A stretch of DNA of 64,000 nucleotides, taken from positions 14,813,268 to 14,877,267 of the forward strand of contig BSYO01000024.1 in NCBI GenBank assembly GCA_033239525.1. The letters are read 5' to 3'. Shown here one piece after another: positions 1 to 11,789 of the stretch. This DNA comes from Nepenthes gracilis (lineage: Eukaryota > Streptophyta > Magnoliopsida > Caryophyllales > Nepenthaceae). The stretch's first letter is position 1, and each line of letters begins with the position of its first letter. A model generated the notes under the pieces. It was given only the letters and a program-made list of their open reading frames with translations, searched no databases and was not told where the DNA came from. The position numbers and the translations under genes were made by a program.

Positions 1-149
1 TTCTCTTCTTTATTTATACTTATGGTTCTTTCATAGACGTAGGCTCTTAGGAAGTTTTATTATTCATGAGCAAAATGTCAGAATCTTTTGACCGTCTTTC
101 ACTGAAGATGCTACCTCTAAGGTCTTTACATGCTTACCATTTATTAAGT

Positions 150-345
150 CCCCTAAGTTTTTAAGTTCAGCCTCTTGTGAGCTGTTTGGCATCGTTGTCA
201 AATTTTTGAGCATGGCCTCTTAATAGATCACTCGGACTTAGCCAAGTTTTTTAGTACGACCCCTTAATAGGCTACTCAGATTTAGCCGAGTTTTTTAGTA
301 CGACCTCTTAATGGGCTGCTCAAACTTAGCCGAATTTTAGAGCAA
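150..345 (-). repeat. Tandem repeat, about 44 bp unit, in element A
   Basis: Three to four imperfect units are seen, with the landmark TTAGCC(A/G)AGTTTTTTAGTACGACC recurring near 237, 281 and 325. The reverse complement shares a core (GAGGTCGT, a run of A, ACT(T/C)GG, CCGAG) with the 54 bp repeats of element B at 10964-11436. Its place just after the integrase tail is also the same. It is a family-specific 3' satellite of these gypsy elements, not a coding region. Confidence 0.7.
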
Positions 346-499
346 GTGGAAGGGATCCTTTCACCTAATTTAGGGATAGCTTAGGTCTTGTATATTTATG
401 AAATGACATGCAAATACATCGAATGAATGTAAAATAGCAAATAAGCAAACATGATTTTATTGCTTTAATAAGATGCGGTACAAGCACATCAAATAATGT

Positions 500-690
500 A
501 AGTCACTTTACCTGACTGTTGACATATCTGGCTGCTCTCTGCTGGTATGCAGCTGTCCGTAACCTTGCCATGTTTCAAACTCTCCCAAGCACGTCTAGGC
601 TTTCACAATGCCTTTGCATGCTGTCATTCGGGTTGGTAACGCGGATACCACGCCTATAACCTCGCAGCCATTCTATTCCTCAGCTGGTCC
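500..690 (-). pseudogene. Integrase C-terminal remnant of element A
   Basis: On the minus strand the translation contains ARLRTAAYQQRAARYVNS, which matches the region just before the C-terminal chromodomain-like part of gypsy integrases (compare VAMYQSRVARYYNKKVKAR in element B). Upstream of it, translation returns at once to gag sequence, so roughly 3-4 kb of pol has been deleted. The fragment is too short to have any activity. Confidence 0.65.
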
Positions 691-729
691 ACCTCAACAT
701 CTCTTGCCGTTCCAGAAACCTTCCCAGGT

Positions 730-2236
730 CTTACAGGAAATGGTTAAAGTATTCTCTTCTAATCAACTTTTCAATTTTCATTTGTAACGTCCGGCAGCTG
801 TCAGTACCATGACCTCCGCGGCGATGGTAGTGGCAGTACTTTGACGGATTGCCTCCATCTGGGTTCCTTGACGCTTTGGGCTACTTCAGAAATTTTTCAT
901 CCTGAATTTGTATCAGAATGTTGGTTCTTGAATTGTTCAAGGGGGTCAGGTCTAAAGGATTGAACCTCCCTTGATCAGCCTGCTCGGTCTTATGCTGTTT
1001 CGTTGATCCTCGGGAATTCTAATGGTCCGTATTCTTTTACTTTCCCTCCACCATCCTGGGGGAGGCTCTCCTGCTAGACAGGCCTCTTCACGTCGTTGGT
1101 TTCTTCGGCCACTATGTAGGTTCGCGCCACGGTCTCGGCCTCTACGAATGTCTAGGGTCCTTTGTACACAAGGTACTTGAAGAAACTACCACCCTCCAAT
1201 GTGGACATGAATGCAATGAGCTTGACCCCATCGGTTAGCTTGGGGATCTGCCTGGCCTCGAATATGAAGCAGGATAGAAAACTCTTTAGACTCTCCCCGA
1301 CCCTTTGCTTCACACGAATAAGGTACCATGGTTACTTCTCAATCATCCGGCTGGAAGCGAATTAGGAGAGGAAGGTCTCTGCCAACTCGCTGAATAAGCG
1401 AATAGAGTTCGTAGGAAGCCCATATAACCAAACCATCACGTCACCCTTGAGTGTCAAGGGGAAGCACTGGTGCATAGTCGCCTCGTCCAATCCCTGGAGG
1501 CGCAGATGTTCCCGAAAGTGATTCAAGTGATCCATGGGATCAAAACTTCCGTCGTAAGTATCAAGAGTTGACATTTTGAACTTGGGAGGCAGTGGCTTCG
1601 TCCTAATCTCCATTGTAAATGATGATCGGCATAGGTCAGAAGCTTCTCCTCTTGCTTCTTCTCCAAAGACCCGTTTTCAAATCTTCTCAAACTTCTCCTC
1701 CATTTAAGGTGGGGCCGTTGTCTTCTTATCATTGAGGTAATCTCTCAACTCATAAAAAGCTTGCGCAACTTTTTGATCCGCATGGCCTTTTCTCTTGAAG
1801 GGAATTCGTTATGAGAGGGTCCCCTTGAAATGTAGGCTTTTGATCGTTGTGAGAATTACGAGGACTTTGCTTTTTGGGCTATTTTCTTGGATCCAAGAAC
1901 CCAAGCGACCGTCAAGTCACGATTGGACTTTGCTGCTCAAGGCAACTTTCATCCTCGGGCCCTCATACTAGGTGACTTACTTCATGGGATGCTTCTTCCC
2001 TTTATCCTTTTTCTGAGACGTTGTGGTTTGAGAGATCTTGGATGACACTCCCTTTGGCCGCTTGTCCATTTTTGTGCAAAGGGTCTGAACGGCCATTGAG
2101 ATATCGTCCATCCTCAGGGCTAGCGTTCGGACATATAGATCAAGATGTTCCTCTATCCTGATGTCTGTAGCATGGCTATTGCCACATGAGGTAGCTTCCC
2201 TAGCTGAGGCACTGATCTGTGATTTATGTTCACCAT
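730..2236 (-). pseudogene. Gag polyprotein remnant of element A
   Basis: The start is taken as the ATG at 2236 (MVN...), which matches the gag start of element G at 44386 (MVNTRG). A good block at 1613-1362 has the retrotransposon gag signature (MEIRTKPLPPKFKM, then DPMDHLNHFREHL, then CFPLTLKGDVMVWLYGLP). A short cysteine/histidine motif (KYCHYHRRGGHGTDSCR) follows near 850-790 and is the nucleic-acid-binding end of gag. Frameshifts and in-frame stops occur throughout, so this is a dead copy. Gag would form the virus-like particle that packages element RNA. Confidence 0.8.
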
Positions 2237-2288
2237 CTTTTTCAACTTTTCGTTCCTCAGGAAATGTGTTAACTTGACTATTAGTCGA

Positions 2289-2308
2289 TTCCCACAAACG
2301 ACGCCAAA
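2289..2308 (-). other. Primer-binding site of element A
   Basis: The minus strand reads ATTTGGCGTCGTTTGTGGGA directly after the LTR end (GACGCAACA). It matches the primer site of element G (TTGGTGCCGTCTGTGGGAA). This is where a tRNA would prime minus-strand DNA synthesis. The tRNA is not assigned. Confidence 0.75.
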
Positions 2309-2311
2309 TAA

Positions 2312-3337
2312 TGTTGCGTCCTCAGACCCTAGTCTCAATATGGACGAGGACCCGAAAATAGAGCAATACTAATACAGTTTGTAAGTAGTAGGGAGAGAGA
2401 GATATAATGACACGTGGCATTTTTATGTGGAAAACCCTTTTCTAAATGAGAGGAAAAAATCACGAGACTTTGAGTCCGAGAATGATTTCACTATTTAAGT
2501 ATTTGAGTACAAATTGTGGGGAACAAAGTGTACAGTGAATCCGAATGATCACTCTTACAAACATAAGTGTTCTCTCAACTGGCAATGGGAGTAGCTTGCC
2601 TTTTATCTCTTTGTGGGTATAAATGCAAGTAAAGTAAAATTCATGGTACTTGGTAGGTACACAAGTGAATGCTTATATAGTGGATGGAACCTCTTCACGT
2701 GAAGTAGCCACGTGGAGGTGGCATGTGCAATAGAGCTTACCACCAACTCTGCAAATCTATCTTACTGTGTCAGAAAGGTTGCGTGCATACAGGTTGATTC
2801 TGTGAGACGTCATTTTTACAGTGATCACGCCTACTCTATAGGCCATCATTCTTTATAAAGATTGTGTGTTACAGAGAGTGCGCATACTTTTGTGAACGTT
2901 GTCCTCCTGAGCTAATGTCTTCGGTTGTCCTGAGCTCCTTTTCAATGCTCGTGCCGTTGGAGGCTTTTCAGAATCCACGTCATTGGTAAAGATTTTGGTC
3001 CGCATCAAGTCCGCGGATGTTTGGTGGCATATGTCCTCGATCTTCAACTGAGGACTTGCTCATCAGTAAGTCTTCGGACTTTTAGAGCCATGCCCTCTTT
3101 GCCATGTTGTCAGGGTTTTATTGGAGTCGTTGGTCTTTTACGGAGTCCTCGAGCTTTTCAAATAAAGTCAGTCACACGGACCAATGCAGCTCTTTGAGCC
3201 TTTCGGGACATAGACTTAAGTTCTCGGGCCTTTAGAGCCAATTTAGTTTCTTGAGTCAAATCAGCCTCGTGGGCCTCTTGAGATATGGGATCAATTTTCG
3301 AACCTTTTATCTGAGCCTTGGATATTGCTATCCATCA
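2312..3337 (-). repeat. 5' LTR of gypsy element A
   Basis: About 1,026 bp, with TG...CA ends on the minus strand. The start (reverse complement of 3337) reads TGATGGATAGCAATATCC, and the end reads GACGCAACA before the primer site. A TATA-like CTATATAAGC lies near 2674-2684 on the minus strand, in the same context (ATTCACTT following) as the TATA box of the element G LTRs. A U-rich stem-loop is at about 2425-2466. The base after the LTR is in AT-rich unique DNA. No target duplication can be checked because the other end is outside the window. Confidence 0.8.
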
Positions 3338-6300
3338 AAAACGAATTTGATATTTGTTGTAAAATTTTAGCCACTAAATATATTATTTAGAGAAAATTAT
3401 TTGCTTTTTATGATATTAAGTTTATCATTAATTATATATTTTAGTGACGTATTTAACTGATATTAGTGATAATATTTATGATTCTTAAAATATATTTTAA
3501 TAATAAAATTATTTTTTATATTATAGAGAATTATTTAGTAACGAAATATTTTTGTCACTAAATAAAATTTTAGTGACAAAATGACTAATTTATCACTAAA
3601 GTATTTAAGGACAAACTTTTTATGATAACTTAATAACAAATTTATATATTATTAATAAATTTTATAGTAATAAATTCATAATTAATAGCATGAAAATATA
3701 AAGATTTGAATCCTTAAAATTAGTATCGTACCAACCCAACGCGTCCAAGATGTTGGTAGATTTTGCACAACTCTCAGCTAACATGACATGACCCCACTGA
3801 CTTATTGTCAGTGTTTTAAATAAATAAATAAATATATATATATATTAAAATTATATTTTATATGATGAGATATATAATTTATTAAATTATTATACATATA
3901 TATTTATATGAAATTTGATTTGAAAAAGTAAAATTTATTAAATCGTTTAAGATATTAGAATATGCCATGGTCACCAAAAACTGATCAGTTAACAACAAAA
4001 TTTTGGGCAAGAAGATAACGAGACAAAATGTAGGCTGAAGTGTTAGTCACGGGCATAACTTTGTCTGCTGCCAGCTGATCATTTGAACAATATCCTCGTA
4101 AAATTAGATAGGGAGATATCATAGAATTTAGCCAAAGCTCTTGGTATTATGTACGAGTAAAATCAAAATTTTATACCTCATTAAATATTTGACTAGAACA
4201 TTAATATTACAAACAAATAGCCGAGGTGGGGGTCCGGGGGTAGGTCCGATAGTGATTGCACATTGGGGAGTAGTGGTTGTAGATATAAATATCTTTCACA
4301 TTTTTTAATATGGTTATAAATTTTTTCAAAAATTCATATTCTTATGTCAATATTCCATCATTTTATATATTCTATATAGTTTAATTACGTGAGTATCGAT
4401 TTTTTTAGTTTTTTTTTTTTTTGTAGTAATTTGTTTTGGGAAAAAATAGACACCCCCAAACATAATTAGCTTTGGGAATGAATTATGAAGTATTTCTCTT
4501 CTTAGTCTATAGGAATTTAACTTAAGAGAACTATATAATTTTAGGCATAATTTGATTTTGACATTAAATTTATATCATAAAATTAAGAGAAAAATATATA
4601 TTTTTTTAATTTTTCTTTTTTAATAAATATTGTTTCAAATTTTAAATTTGACCAATGTCAGTATAGTTTTATAAAAATAATAATAATAATAATAAAGTTG
4701 AATGAAGATTAGCTACTTAAGTTGATCAAAAAGTGTTTCCTATAAATATGTAATATAATCCATTATCATTGGAGTATTATCATAAGCTTTTAATATAATA
4801 CACTTACCGGTTCATATGCAATTAAATTTGAGCGTGGATTAATATTATGGTTAAATGAGCCTTGTTTATTATTTCCAAATTATATGTGCAAGTGCGAATA
4901 TGAACGACGATATGCTTGGATTCGGCTACTTCTCAATTTGTCCACATATAATCTTTTAGCGGACCCACTTTCCTTCCTTTGATTCAAAACTCGATTAAAA
5001 TGCGTTATCAATATTTTTCGGTGAATTGGCAGTAGTGCGCCTACCCGATAGTATGATCTATGTAACCTTTTGTACGCTAGTTATATCTTTGTTAGATATT
5101 TATTCACTTAGCCTTTTATAGGGCAATGACTTGCAATTAAAAATTATGATTGTAGAGTTTAAATATAGCTCTTGGCTCGGAATTACAAATTCCCTAGGAC
5201 CTATTACAATAAAGTTACTTCATGAGTAAGGGGCTAACTGAGGAAGCTAAGCACAATTCTTTGAATTAAACGATGAATAACATGGATTCAATTTTAGATA
5301 TTAAAAATAAAATTAGAGAGAACATATAGGTTTATTTTTATTTCATATAGATGAAAAACACGTTGTTTTAATGCCCCCAAGAACCAATCTTTATTTTATA
5401 TAAATGAAAAAAATGCTTTTTTTGATAAAAAAAAAATTATATAAATAATTTGGTTAAATTAAGGAGCCGCTTGATCTACCAAAAAAAAAAAAAGAATAGT
5501 GGCCTCCTAGGGCCTACCAGAACATTTTGAATAAATCTTTAATAAATTCTCTACTAATATACAAGATCGATTCTAGTGATATTATAACACATACAAGACT
5601 CCTTGCCTTAGGAGCAAGATGAGCGATACATCCGACCGGCAATCTTTTTTTTTATTGTATGTTCTAATTTTTCATAAGTATTCACTTAAATAAGTATATC
5701 AGAGAAATTACATATAATCTTATGCGATATGTATGAATGCACTTACTTACCTAAAAAAAAACCATGTATGAATGCAGCACTTCAAAAATAACTTTGCCTA
5801 TAAAATTGGATGCGTTTTGTCCAACATTTTTTCGACTGAATAGATAGGCTTTTAGTTAAAAAGTCATACGTGCATAATCTATTAGGGTTTATTAAATTAA
5901 ATTTTAACAATTTTTTTTTTTAAAATGTTCCTAATAATTTTAAATATTATCATAGACTGAATTATTTTAATAATAAAGCACGATCAATTAATGTCTTTGA
6001 CCGAGATGTAATCTTAGGCGTGATGTTTGTTTAATGATGTGAACAAAAAAAAAAAAAAAAAAAAGAGGGAGATTAATTTGACCTGTGTATTTCATCAACC
6101 ATAAAAAAAGATTAATCATAAATAATGCTGGATAGTAGCATGTAGTGGCTGATAATGACAACATACAAATCATATTGAGATATAATTTTAATGGTTGAGT
6201 GATGCACTTAATTCTTGTCAGACTTTTATACTAAAAGAAATATTTCAAAAATGCCCTTCAAAATCATAATATAATATAATATAATATGTATACCAATTAA

Positions 6301-6736
6301 TATATTTTGTTGTAAATTTGTTAGTGTAGATGGAAAGATTGAATGCTATGTTATTTAAAATTATTTAAATAATTTTTGCTAAATACTAGTCTCCCATAAT
6401 AAATAATAAAAAAATAAAATGATTTTTTTAACAAAATAAAATTTAGACAATCACCTTTAAATATAAACATTCTAATATAGTGTAATTTTTTAATTTGAGA
6501 TTTTAAAATCAAATTTAGACATTTCTTCTAAGTTGCCTAAAAAAAATTAAAGAAAGTCTTATTGAAAATTTTATTAAAACATTTATTCCAAAATTTTATT
6601 TTCTCAAATTATCATCAACTTTTATTTTAATATTAGATGTGTTGCATACAAAAATTTATCCAATTTATCACTAAAAAGTTCTAAAATTAATACTTATTTT
6701 TAATTATTTTGCACTTTAATCTTTTTAGTATCAGAT
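3338..6736. other. AT-rich intergenic DNA, no gene seen
   Basis: No convincing coding sequence. The first 350 bases contain several copies of a TTTAGTGAC / GTCACTAAA theme in both directions, which may be the relic of a small inverted-repeat transposon. Simple tracts include an ATA run near 4677-4695 and poly-A near 6043-6064. The right boundary is where similarity to 15038 onward begins. Confidence 0.6.
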
Positions 6737-8212
6737 ACATATATAAATATATATATGAATATACCATTAAAAATATAATTGATTCGACATATTTTTTTAA
6801 TTATATAATAAAATTAATATTAGATTAAAAATAATAATATTTAAAAAAATTAAAAATTGATAATTTTTATAATATGCATGGAACTCAAGCTCAAATTTTA
6901 TGAAGAAATTTGAAAGTTTCAGTCCAATTTTATACGATGACCAAAATGTTCTTTTCATTTCAAATAATATGCTGAATTTGTGAGGTCATTATGCTTTTAT
7001 ATATTCAAAAAATCTCGATAGAAATTATGTTCTTATAAGGAAGTTTTTTTTTTTTTTTTTGGGTTAGGGGGGGGGGGTAAATATATCGACAACGCTGGTT
7101 TTTAGATTAATATTCATTTAGATGAAAAAAATTCCTGAATTAAGGGGGTGTTTCTCTGAGGAAAAAAGCAATTATTCTCAATCGTCATTTAAAAGGAAAG
7201 ACTGAAATTTAACAATTTTAAAAAATACAAATTAATTAAAGACAAATATATTGATTCTTTTAAAAGTTGATAAAATCTCATCCGTAGCTCCTTTTACATG
7301 GACGAATAATATTAAAAATATATATATAAGAATATGTATTCTTTAAGCACACATTAAATGCTAATTTTCTAAGCAAATGGTGCACGTGCTCTCTTCAAAT
7401 GCCCATTATACGCCACTTGGTTAATCTTTGACTGGCACTTGGCCGATCTTCACACAAATATCGCGTAATCTATTAGCATTTTGTCGCTCAGACACCCTCA
7501 TCTGACTTTCGACCAACCATAAACGAACATTGCATGACTGTTCAATATTCTTTGTCACTTGGATGATGCTGGACAAACCCCGTACAAATATCTCACGAAC
7601 CTTACTTAGCTCTGCTTTGAATGTTTCACCACAAGAAGATGAATATTTTTAGAGACGTTCCCCCAACACGCCTTTTCAATGACACTGTGACAAACGTCTG
7701 CTTATTGTGATACATATAAGGAAGTGACCTAACACTTAATATTACCAACCAAAAAAATATTTGTTTGTTGATACAGTGTCCTCATATAAGTTACCATATG
7801 GTGTGTGATAACCAGATGGCATCAGATTGAACCTCCTCCCACCCCAAAAAGGGGGAAAAGACAATAAGATAATGTATACGTAGTTTTTGACCAATACACA
7901 TTTCTGCCCTGTTATTTTATTAAATGCCTCATGCCCTTCTTTTGCTGTCTGTTACCTCAACTGTGTGCCGTTTGTCTTCTTCTTCACTCATGTTGTATTC
8001 TGAAAGTTACAGGTCCATCAAATTGCTGTTTGAATCCTGTTATCAGTACATTGTGTATTCAAATGCTCTCTGAGTTTTCTGAGAAGTCCCTTAAAGATAA
8101 GTAAGGATTGAGGTAACTCATTACCTAGAAGATTTGGTCAAATTAAGACGTAAAGATTGTCAGATTCAATCACTCTCTTGTGGGTAATTCAATAAATATT
8201 TTTATCATTGGA
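6737..8212 (+). repeat. Direct repeat, copy 1 (gypsy-free version of the locus)
   Basis: From ACATATATAAATATAT onward this segment matches 15038-16470 closely (my estimate is about 95% over most of its length). Shared landmarks include the poly-T then poly-G tract (about 7046-7078 versus 15350-15383) and the run ending GAAAGTCC/CTTAAAGATAAG. A block near 7630-7700 differs more, and copy 2 has a short deletion near 16390. Copy 1 runs on from unique DNA on its left with no break, and ends inside the first 55 bp of a copia LTR, where element B starts. Confidence 0.9.
8158..8212 (+). repeat. Truncated copia LTR start in copy 1
   Basis: After the pentamer AAGAT, the sequence TGTCAGATTCAATCACTC and onward matches the first 55 bp of the copia C LTRs, at the same position relative to the surrounding locus as copia C in copy 2 (AAGAT then 16415). 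Similarity stops at 8212/8213, where gypsy reverse transcriptase sequence begins. So copy 1 also carried this copia insertion before it was cut. Confidence 0.8.
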
Positions 8213-9740
8213 CGAAAGTTGCTTTCCGCTTCATGGACGCGGTGGCATCTCCGGATATAACCATCAAGATGCAGAAGGAGGACGAGCATACATCGCTCAT
8301 GACCGACGAGGAACGCGTCACAAGGTGATGCCCTTCGGACTCAAGAACGCAGCGCAACATACCGTGGCTAGTCAACAAGATCTTTGAAAGCCGATTAGGC
8401 GGGAACGTGGAAGTCGTTCACGCCGACATGCTCGTCAAAAGCACCGTCAGTGGAAGTCATGTCGAAGACCTAGCGGAGACCTCTCCGAGTGCTCGGAGCG
8501 CACGGAATGAAGCCGAACCCAGCAAGTGCACCTTTGGGGTGTCGTCCGAAGTTCCTCGGTTTCATAGTGTCACAACGAGGAATCGAGGCGAAAAAAAAAA
8601 AGATCCGAGGCCATCTTGGACATGAAGTCCCCTCGGGTGAGGGACGTCCGAGGCTCACGGGACCAGTGGCGGCCCTCTCCCGTTTCCTAGCCAAATCCGA
8701 GAAGCATCTGCCATTTTTCAAGGCACTCGGGGGGCCAAAACCCAAGGGTTTCATTTGGAGCAGATGAAGTGCGAAGAAGGTCCGGGGGCTCAGGCGTACT
8801 TAGCCAATCCACCTCTCCTGGCCTCCCCACTACCCAGAGAGGAACTCTATTTGTACTGTCGATGACCGACCGAGCACTAGGGTCGGTCTGTGTGGCAACA
8901 TCAAGGAGATCAAAGAATCGGTATATTACGTCGCGCAAGATTGGCCGTGATCTGTGAGACCCTAGATCCATCATGCCGAGAAGGTAGCGTGCTGCTTGGT
9001 GTACTCGGCAGGAAGCCGAGACCTTATTTCAGGGCTCACAAGATCGTGGTCTTCGACCGACCCAGCCACTAAGAACCATTTTGCAAAAGCCCGAGGTCTC
9101 GGGCGACCGATCAAGTGGGCTATCGAGGCTCGGTGGAATTCGAGATCGAGTTGAGGCCCCGCCGACCATAAAGGGCCAGGCCCTCGCGGACTTTATGGTA
9201 GAAACAACAAGACATCAAGACGAGGACATGGCAAAGGCCCGGGGGTGGCAGAACTCATTCCGGCATGGACTATGCACGTGGACGGATCCTCCATGAAGGA
9301 TGGTTGCGGCCGGAGTCATCCTGCGAACTCCCATGGGATCTCGAGATAAAGTACTCGGTGACCTTGGGGTTCCGGCAACAAACAACGAGCAGAGTACGAG
9401 GGCCGCTCACGTGGATCGCGGTTGGCAAAGGAGTGCTCGGCCAAGAGCCTAGTAGTCTATAGTGACTCCGAGCTTGTTGTCAACCAAGTCCTTGGAAACT
9501 TCGGTCAGCAAAGACTCGGCTTTCCAAGTACCTCGCAAAAGCAAAGGAGTTAGCCTCGCATTTCGAGAAGATCAAATTTGTGCACATTCTAAGGGAAGAA
9601 AACGAGAAGGCGGACACGTTGGCAAAGGCGTGCTTAGAGACCTAAGCGATCACGACAAAGGAATGAGAGAAGTTCGAGCGACCCTCCATAGAAGAGCCAG
9701 AGGTCGAGGTCATGCAAGTGTCAGGGAATGACACTTGGAT
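8213..9740 (+). pseudogene. Reverse transcriptase/RNase H remnant of element B
   Basis: Begins at a FMDA...ITIKM motif of the reverse transcriptase palm and continues through LVNKIFESRLGGNVEV and ADMLVKS (the normal YVDDMLVKS motif, here altered) and KCTFGV. RNase H follows, with HVDGSSMKDGCGAGVILRTP near 9275-9330 and YSDSELVVNQV near 9460-9490. It would copy element RNA to DNA and degrade the RNA strand. Stops and frame changes every 100-300 bases show it is not functional. Confidence 0.85.
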
Positions 9741-10966
9741 GACCGCCTACTGAGATACCTCACGGTGGTGTTTTGCCGAGGACTCGCTAAGCCGGAAAGG
9801 TGAGGAAGTCCGCGGAGGGGTACACCGTCATAGACGCCCGACTATACCGCCGGGGTACTCGGCCCCTATTTGAAGTGCCTCACCCCGAGGAGGCGAGCAC
9901 GCACTTCAAGAGGTGCATCTAGGAATCTGTGGATCTCACATTGGGGCAAGAACCTAGCATTCAAGATTATGCGGTAAGGGTATTATTGGCCAACGATGAG
10001 GAGTGATGCCATGGACTTCAGGCGCAAGTGTGAAAATCGCTGGTCCACGGCGGTGTAAGCCACCGGCCTCACGTGGAGCTTGAGCACTACAATCTCCTTG
10101 GCCGTTTGCGATGGGGGACTCGACATCCTCGGACCATTTCCATTGCGCTCGCTCGCAGAAAGTTCCTCATCGTTGGGATAGACTACTTCACCAAGTGGGT
10201 AGAAGCAACGCCATGGCAAGGATAACCGAAAGGCGCGACCGAGTTCTGCGCGCCAGTATCGCTTGCGGAGCTCGGGGTGCCCGAGAGCATCATCACAGAT
10301 AATGGGACGATTCACTGGAAGGCGATTTACTGTGCACTGTGTCTAGCCTTAGAATCAATTTAATTCATACATCCGTGGCATATCCTCGGCCAACGCGGCC
10401 AGTAGAAGTCACTGATCAGACCATCTTGCATGGGCTCAAGACCAAGCCGCTAGACTCCGGGGCTCGTGGGTGGGACGAGGCGCCATCCATCCTCCGGGCG
10501 CACGGGACAAACGGCGAGGAGCCTACGAGAGACCCGTTCTGCTCACTACGTGGGGTGGGTCGAGGCTGTCATACCACTAGAAGTGGGCCTCCCAAGCCTC
10601 CGAGTAGAACACTTCGACCCGAGCGTCATGACCGCCGGCTCAGAGCACCTAGACTTGGCTGGAAGAAGCCCGAAACAAGGCACAACTTTGTGTGGCGATG
10701 TACCAAAGCCGAGTGGCCCGCTATTACAACAAGAAGGTAAAAGCGCGGCGGTTAATCGGAGACTTGGTGTTAAGAAGCATCGCGGCAACAGAAAGAATGC
10801 CACAAAACAAGCTCTCTCGAATTGGGAAGGACCTTCCCGGGTCTCAAAGAAGATGCCAAAATGGGGCGTACAAGCTACGAACCCAAGAAGGCGGGCTAGT
10901 CCCTCGTACATGGAATGCAAAAGACACCTCGAAAAGTACGCCAAAATAGGGACGAGGCAAAAATAA
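9740..10966 (+). pseudogene. Integrase remnant of element B
   Basis: Recognisable pieces: the zinc-binding N-terminal part near 9820-9920 (YTVIDARLYRRG), the core near 10120-10310 (RKFLIVGIDYFTKWVEA, then ESIITDNGT), and the C-terminal part near 10640-10790 (VAMYQSRVARYYNKKVKAR). The core aspartates are visible, but frames shift several times. Integrase inserts element DNA into the chromosome; this copy is dead. Confidence 0.85.
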
Positions 10967-11436
10967 AACTTGGGCGCCAACCCGAGCGGCCCAGCCGGAC
11001 CCAAGAGGTCGAGCAATAAAACTTGGGCGCCAACCCGAGCCCAGCCAGGGTCGGACCCAAGGAGGTCGTAATAAAACTTGGGCGCCAACCCGAGCGGCCC
11101 AATCAGTCGGACCAAGAGGTCGCACAAAAACTGGGCGCCAACCCGAGCGGACAGCGGGTCGGACCCAAGAGGTCGTGCACAAACTCGGGCGCCAACCCGA
11201 GCGGCCCCGTGGCCGGACCCAAGAGGTCGTGCATAAAACTTGGGCGCCAACCCGAGCGCCCAATCGTCGGACCCAAGAGGTGTGCAATAAAACAGGCGCC
11301 TAACCCGAGCGGCCCCGTGGTCGGACCCAAGAGGTCGTGCAATAAAACTGGGTGCCAACCCGAGCGGCCATCGGTCGGACCCATGAGGTCAGGCAATGAA
11401 ACTCGGGATCGGCCGAGCGGCCCAAGAGGTCGAAAA
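10964..11436 (+). repeat. Tandem repeat, about 54 bp unit, nine copies
   Basis: The landmark GGGCGCCAACCCGAG recurs at about 10972, 11025, 11080, 11133, 11187, 11242, 11295, 11350 and (degenerate) 11404, giving a spacing of 53-55 bp. Each unit reads roughly AATAAAACTTGGGCGCC, AACCCGAGCGGCC, GTCGGACCCAAGAGGTCG. The array lies just after integrase and ends in a run of about 20 A. The long open frames on both strands here arise only because the repeat lacks stops. Confidence 0.95.
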
Positions 11437-11789
11437 AAAAAAAAAAAAAAAAGGAGAAAATAAGCTAAGGCAAAGAAGAAAGAAGTACAACAAGAGACTC
11501 CAAAGAAAAGGCTTCTTTATTCCATAAGTGCGCAAAGAATACATGTACAAAGGAGAAAATAAGCTAAGTACATCAATGGGTCAAATGACTCGAGGGACAT
11601 GACGGCTCGAGAGGCCCCGAGGGCCCTGGGAGAGAGGATCTTCGATTTGAGAGGCTGGGCGAGGCTCGGAAAAAGGCCTCCCACGAACGCCAAATAAGTC
11701 CGGCTCTCAATGCGGTGGCGTTGATGGGGTGGAATATCCCGTAAGGAAACGAGGGACGAATGAGGCGAAGCACTCGGCGCACATATCGG
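11437..11789 (-). other. Spacer between tandem array and antisense ORF of element B
   Basis: Contains a direct repeat of AAGGAGAAAATAAGCTAAG (about 11450 and 11551). On the minus strand this would be the 3' untranslated end of the antisense gene. No other coding signal was recognised. Confidence 0.4.

Larger units (their letters stand above)
1..3337 (-). mobile_element. Ty3/gypsy element A, internally deleted, cut by window edge
   Basis: Reading on the minus strand, the order is 5' LTR (3337-2312), primer-binding site, gag (about 2236-730), the C-terminal end of integrase (about 690-500), then short tandem repeats (about 345-150). The protease, reverse transcriptase, RNase H and integrase core are missing between gag and the integrase tail, so this is an internal deletion derivative. 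The LTR start (reverse complement of the end at 3337) resembles TGATGGGTAGTGGATACC, the LTR start of element G in the tubulin intron, and the gag sequences also match, so A and G belong to one family, Tat-like by layout. The 3' LTR lies beyond the window. Several stops and shifts show that it cannot code. Confidence 0.85.

Noticed and set aside
3338..3690. TTTAGTGAC / GTCACTAAA inverted motifs as a complete inverted-repeat transposon.
   Set aside because: Ends and target duplication could not be defined; kept only as a possible relic.
7046..7078. Poly-T followed by poly-G tract, considered as a functional signal.
   Set aside because: Present in both copies of the direct repeat with slightly different lengths, as expected from slippage.
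10964..11436. Regular repeats that might suggest a CRISPR-like array.
   Set aside because: The units are head-to-tail with no unique spacers, in a plant retrotransposon.
10466..11463. Several long open frames (up to 270 codons) on both strands over 10.5-11.5 kb.
   Set aside because: They run through the 54 bp tandem array, which lacks stops in several frames; the peptides are repeats of the unit and no protein family fits.
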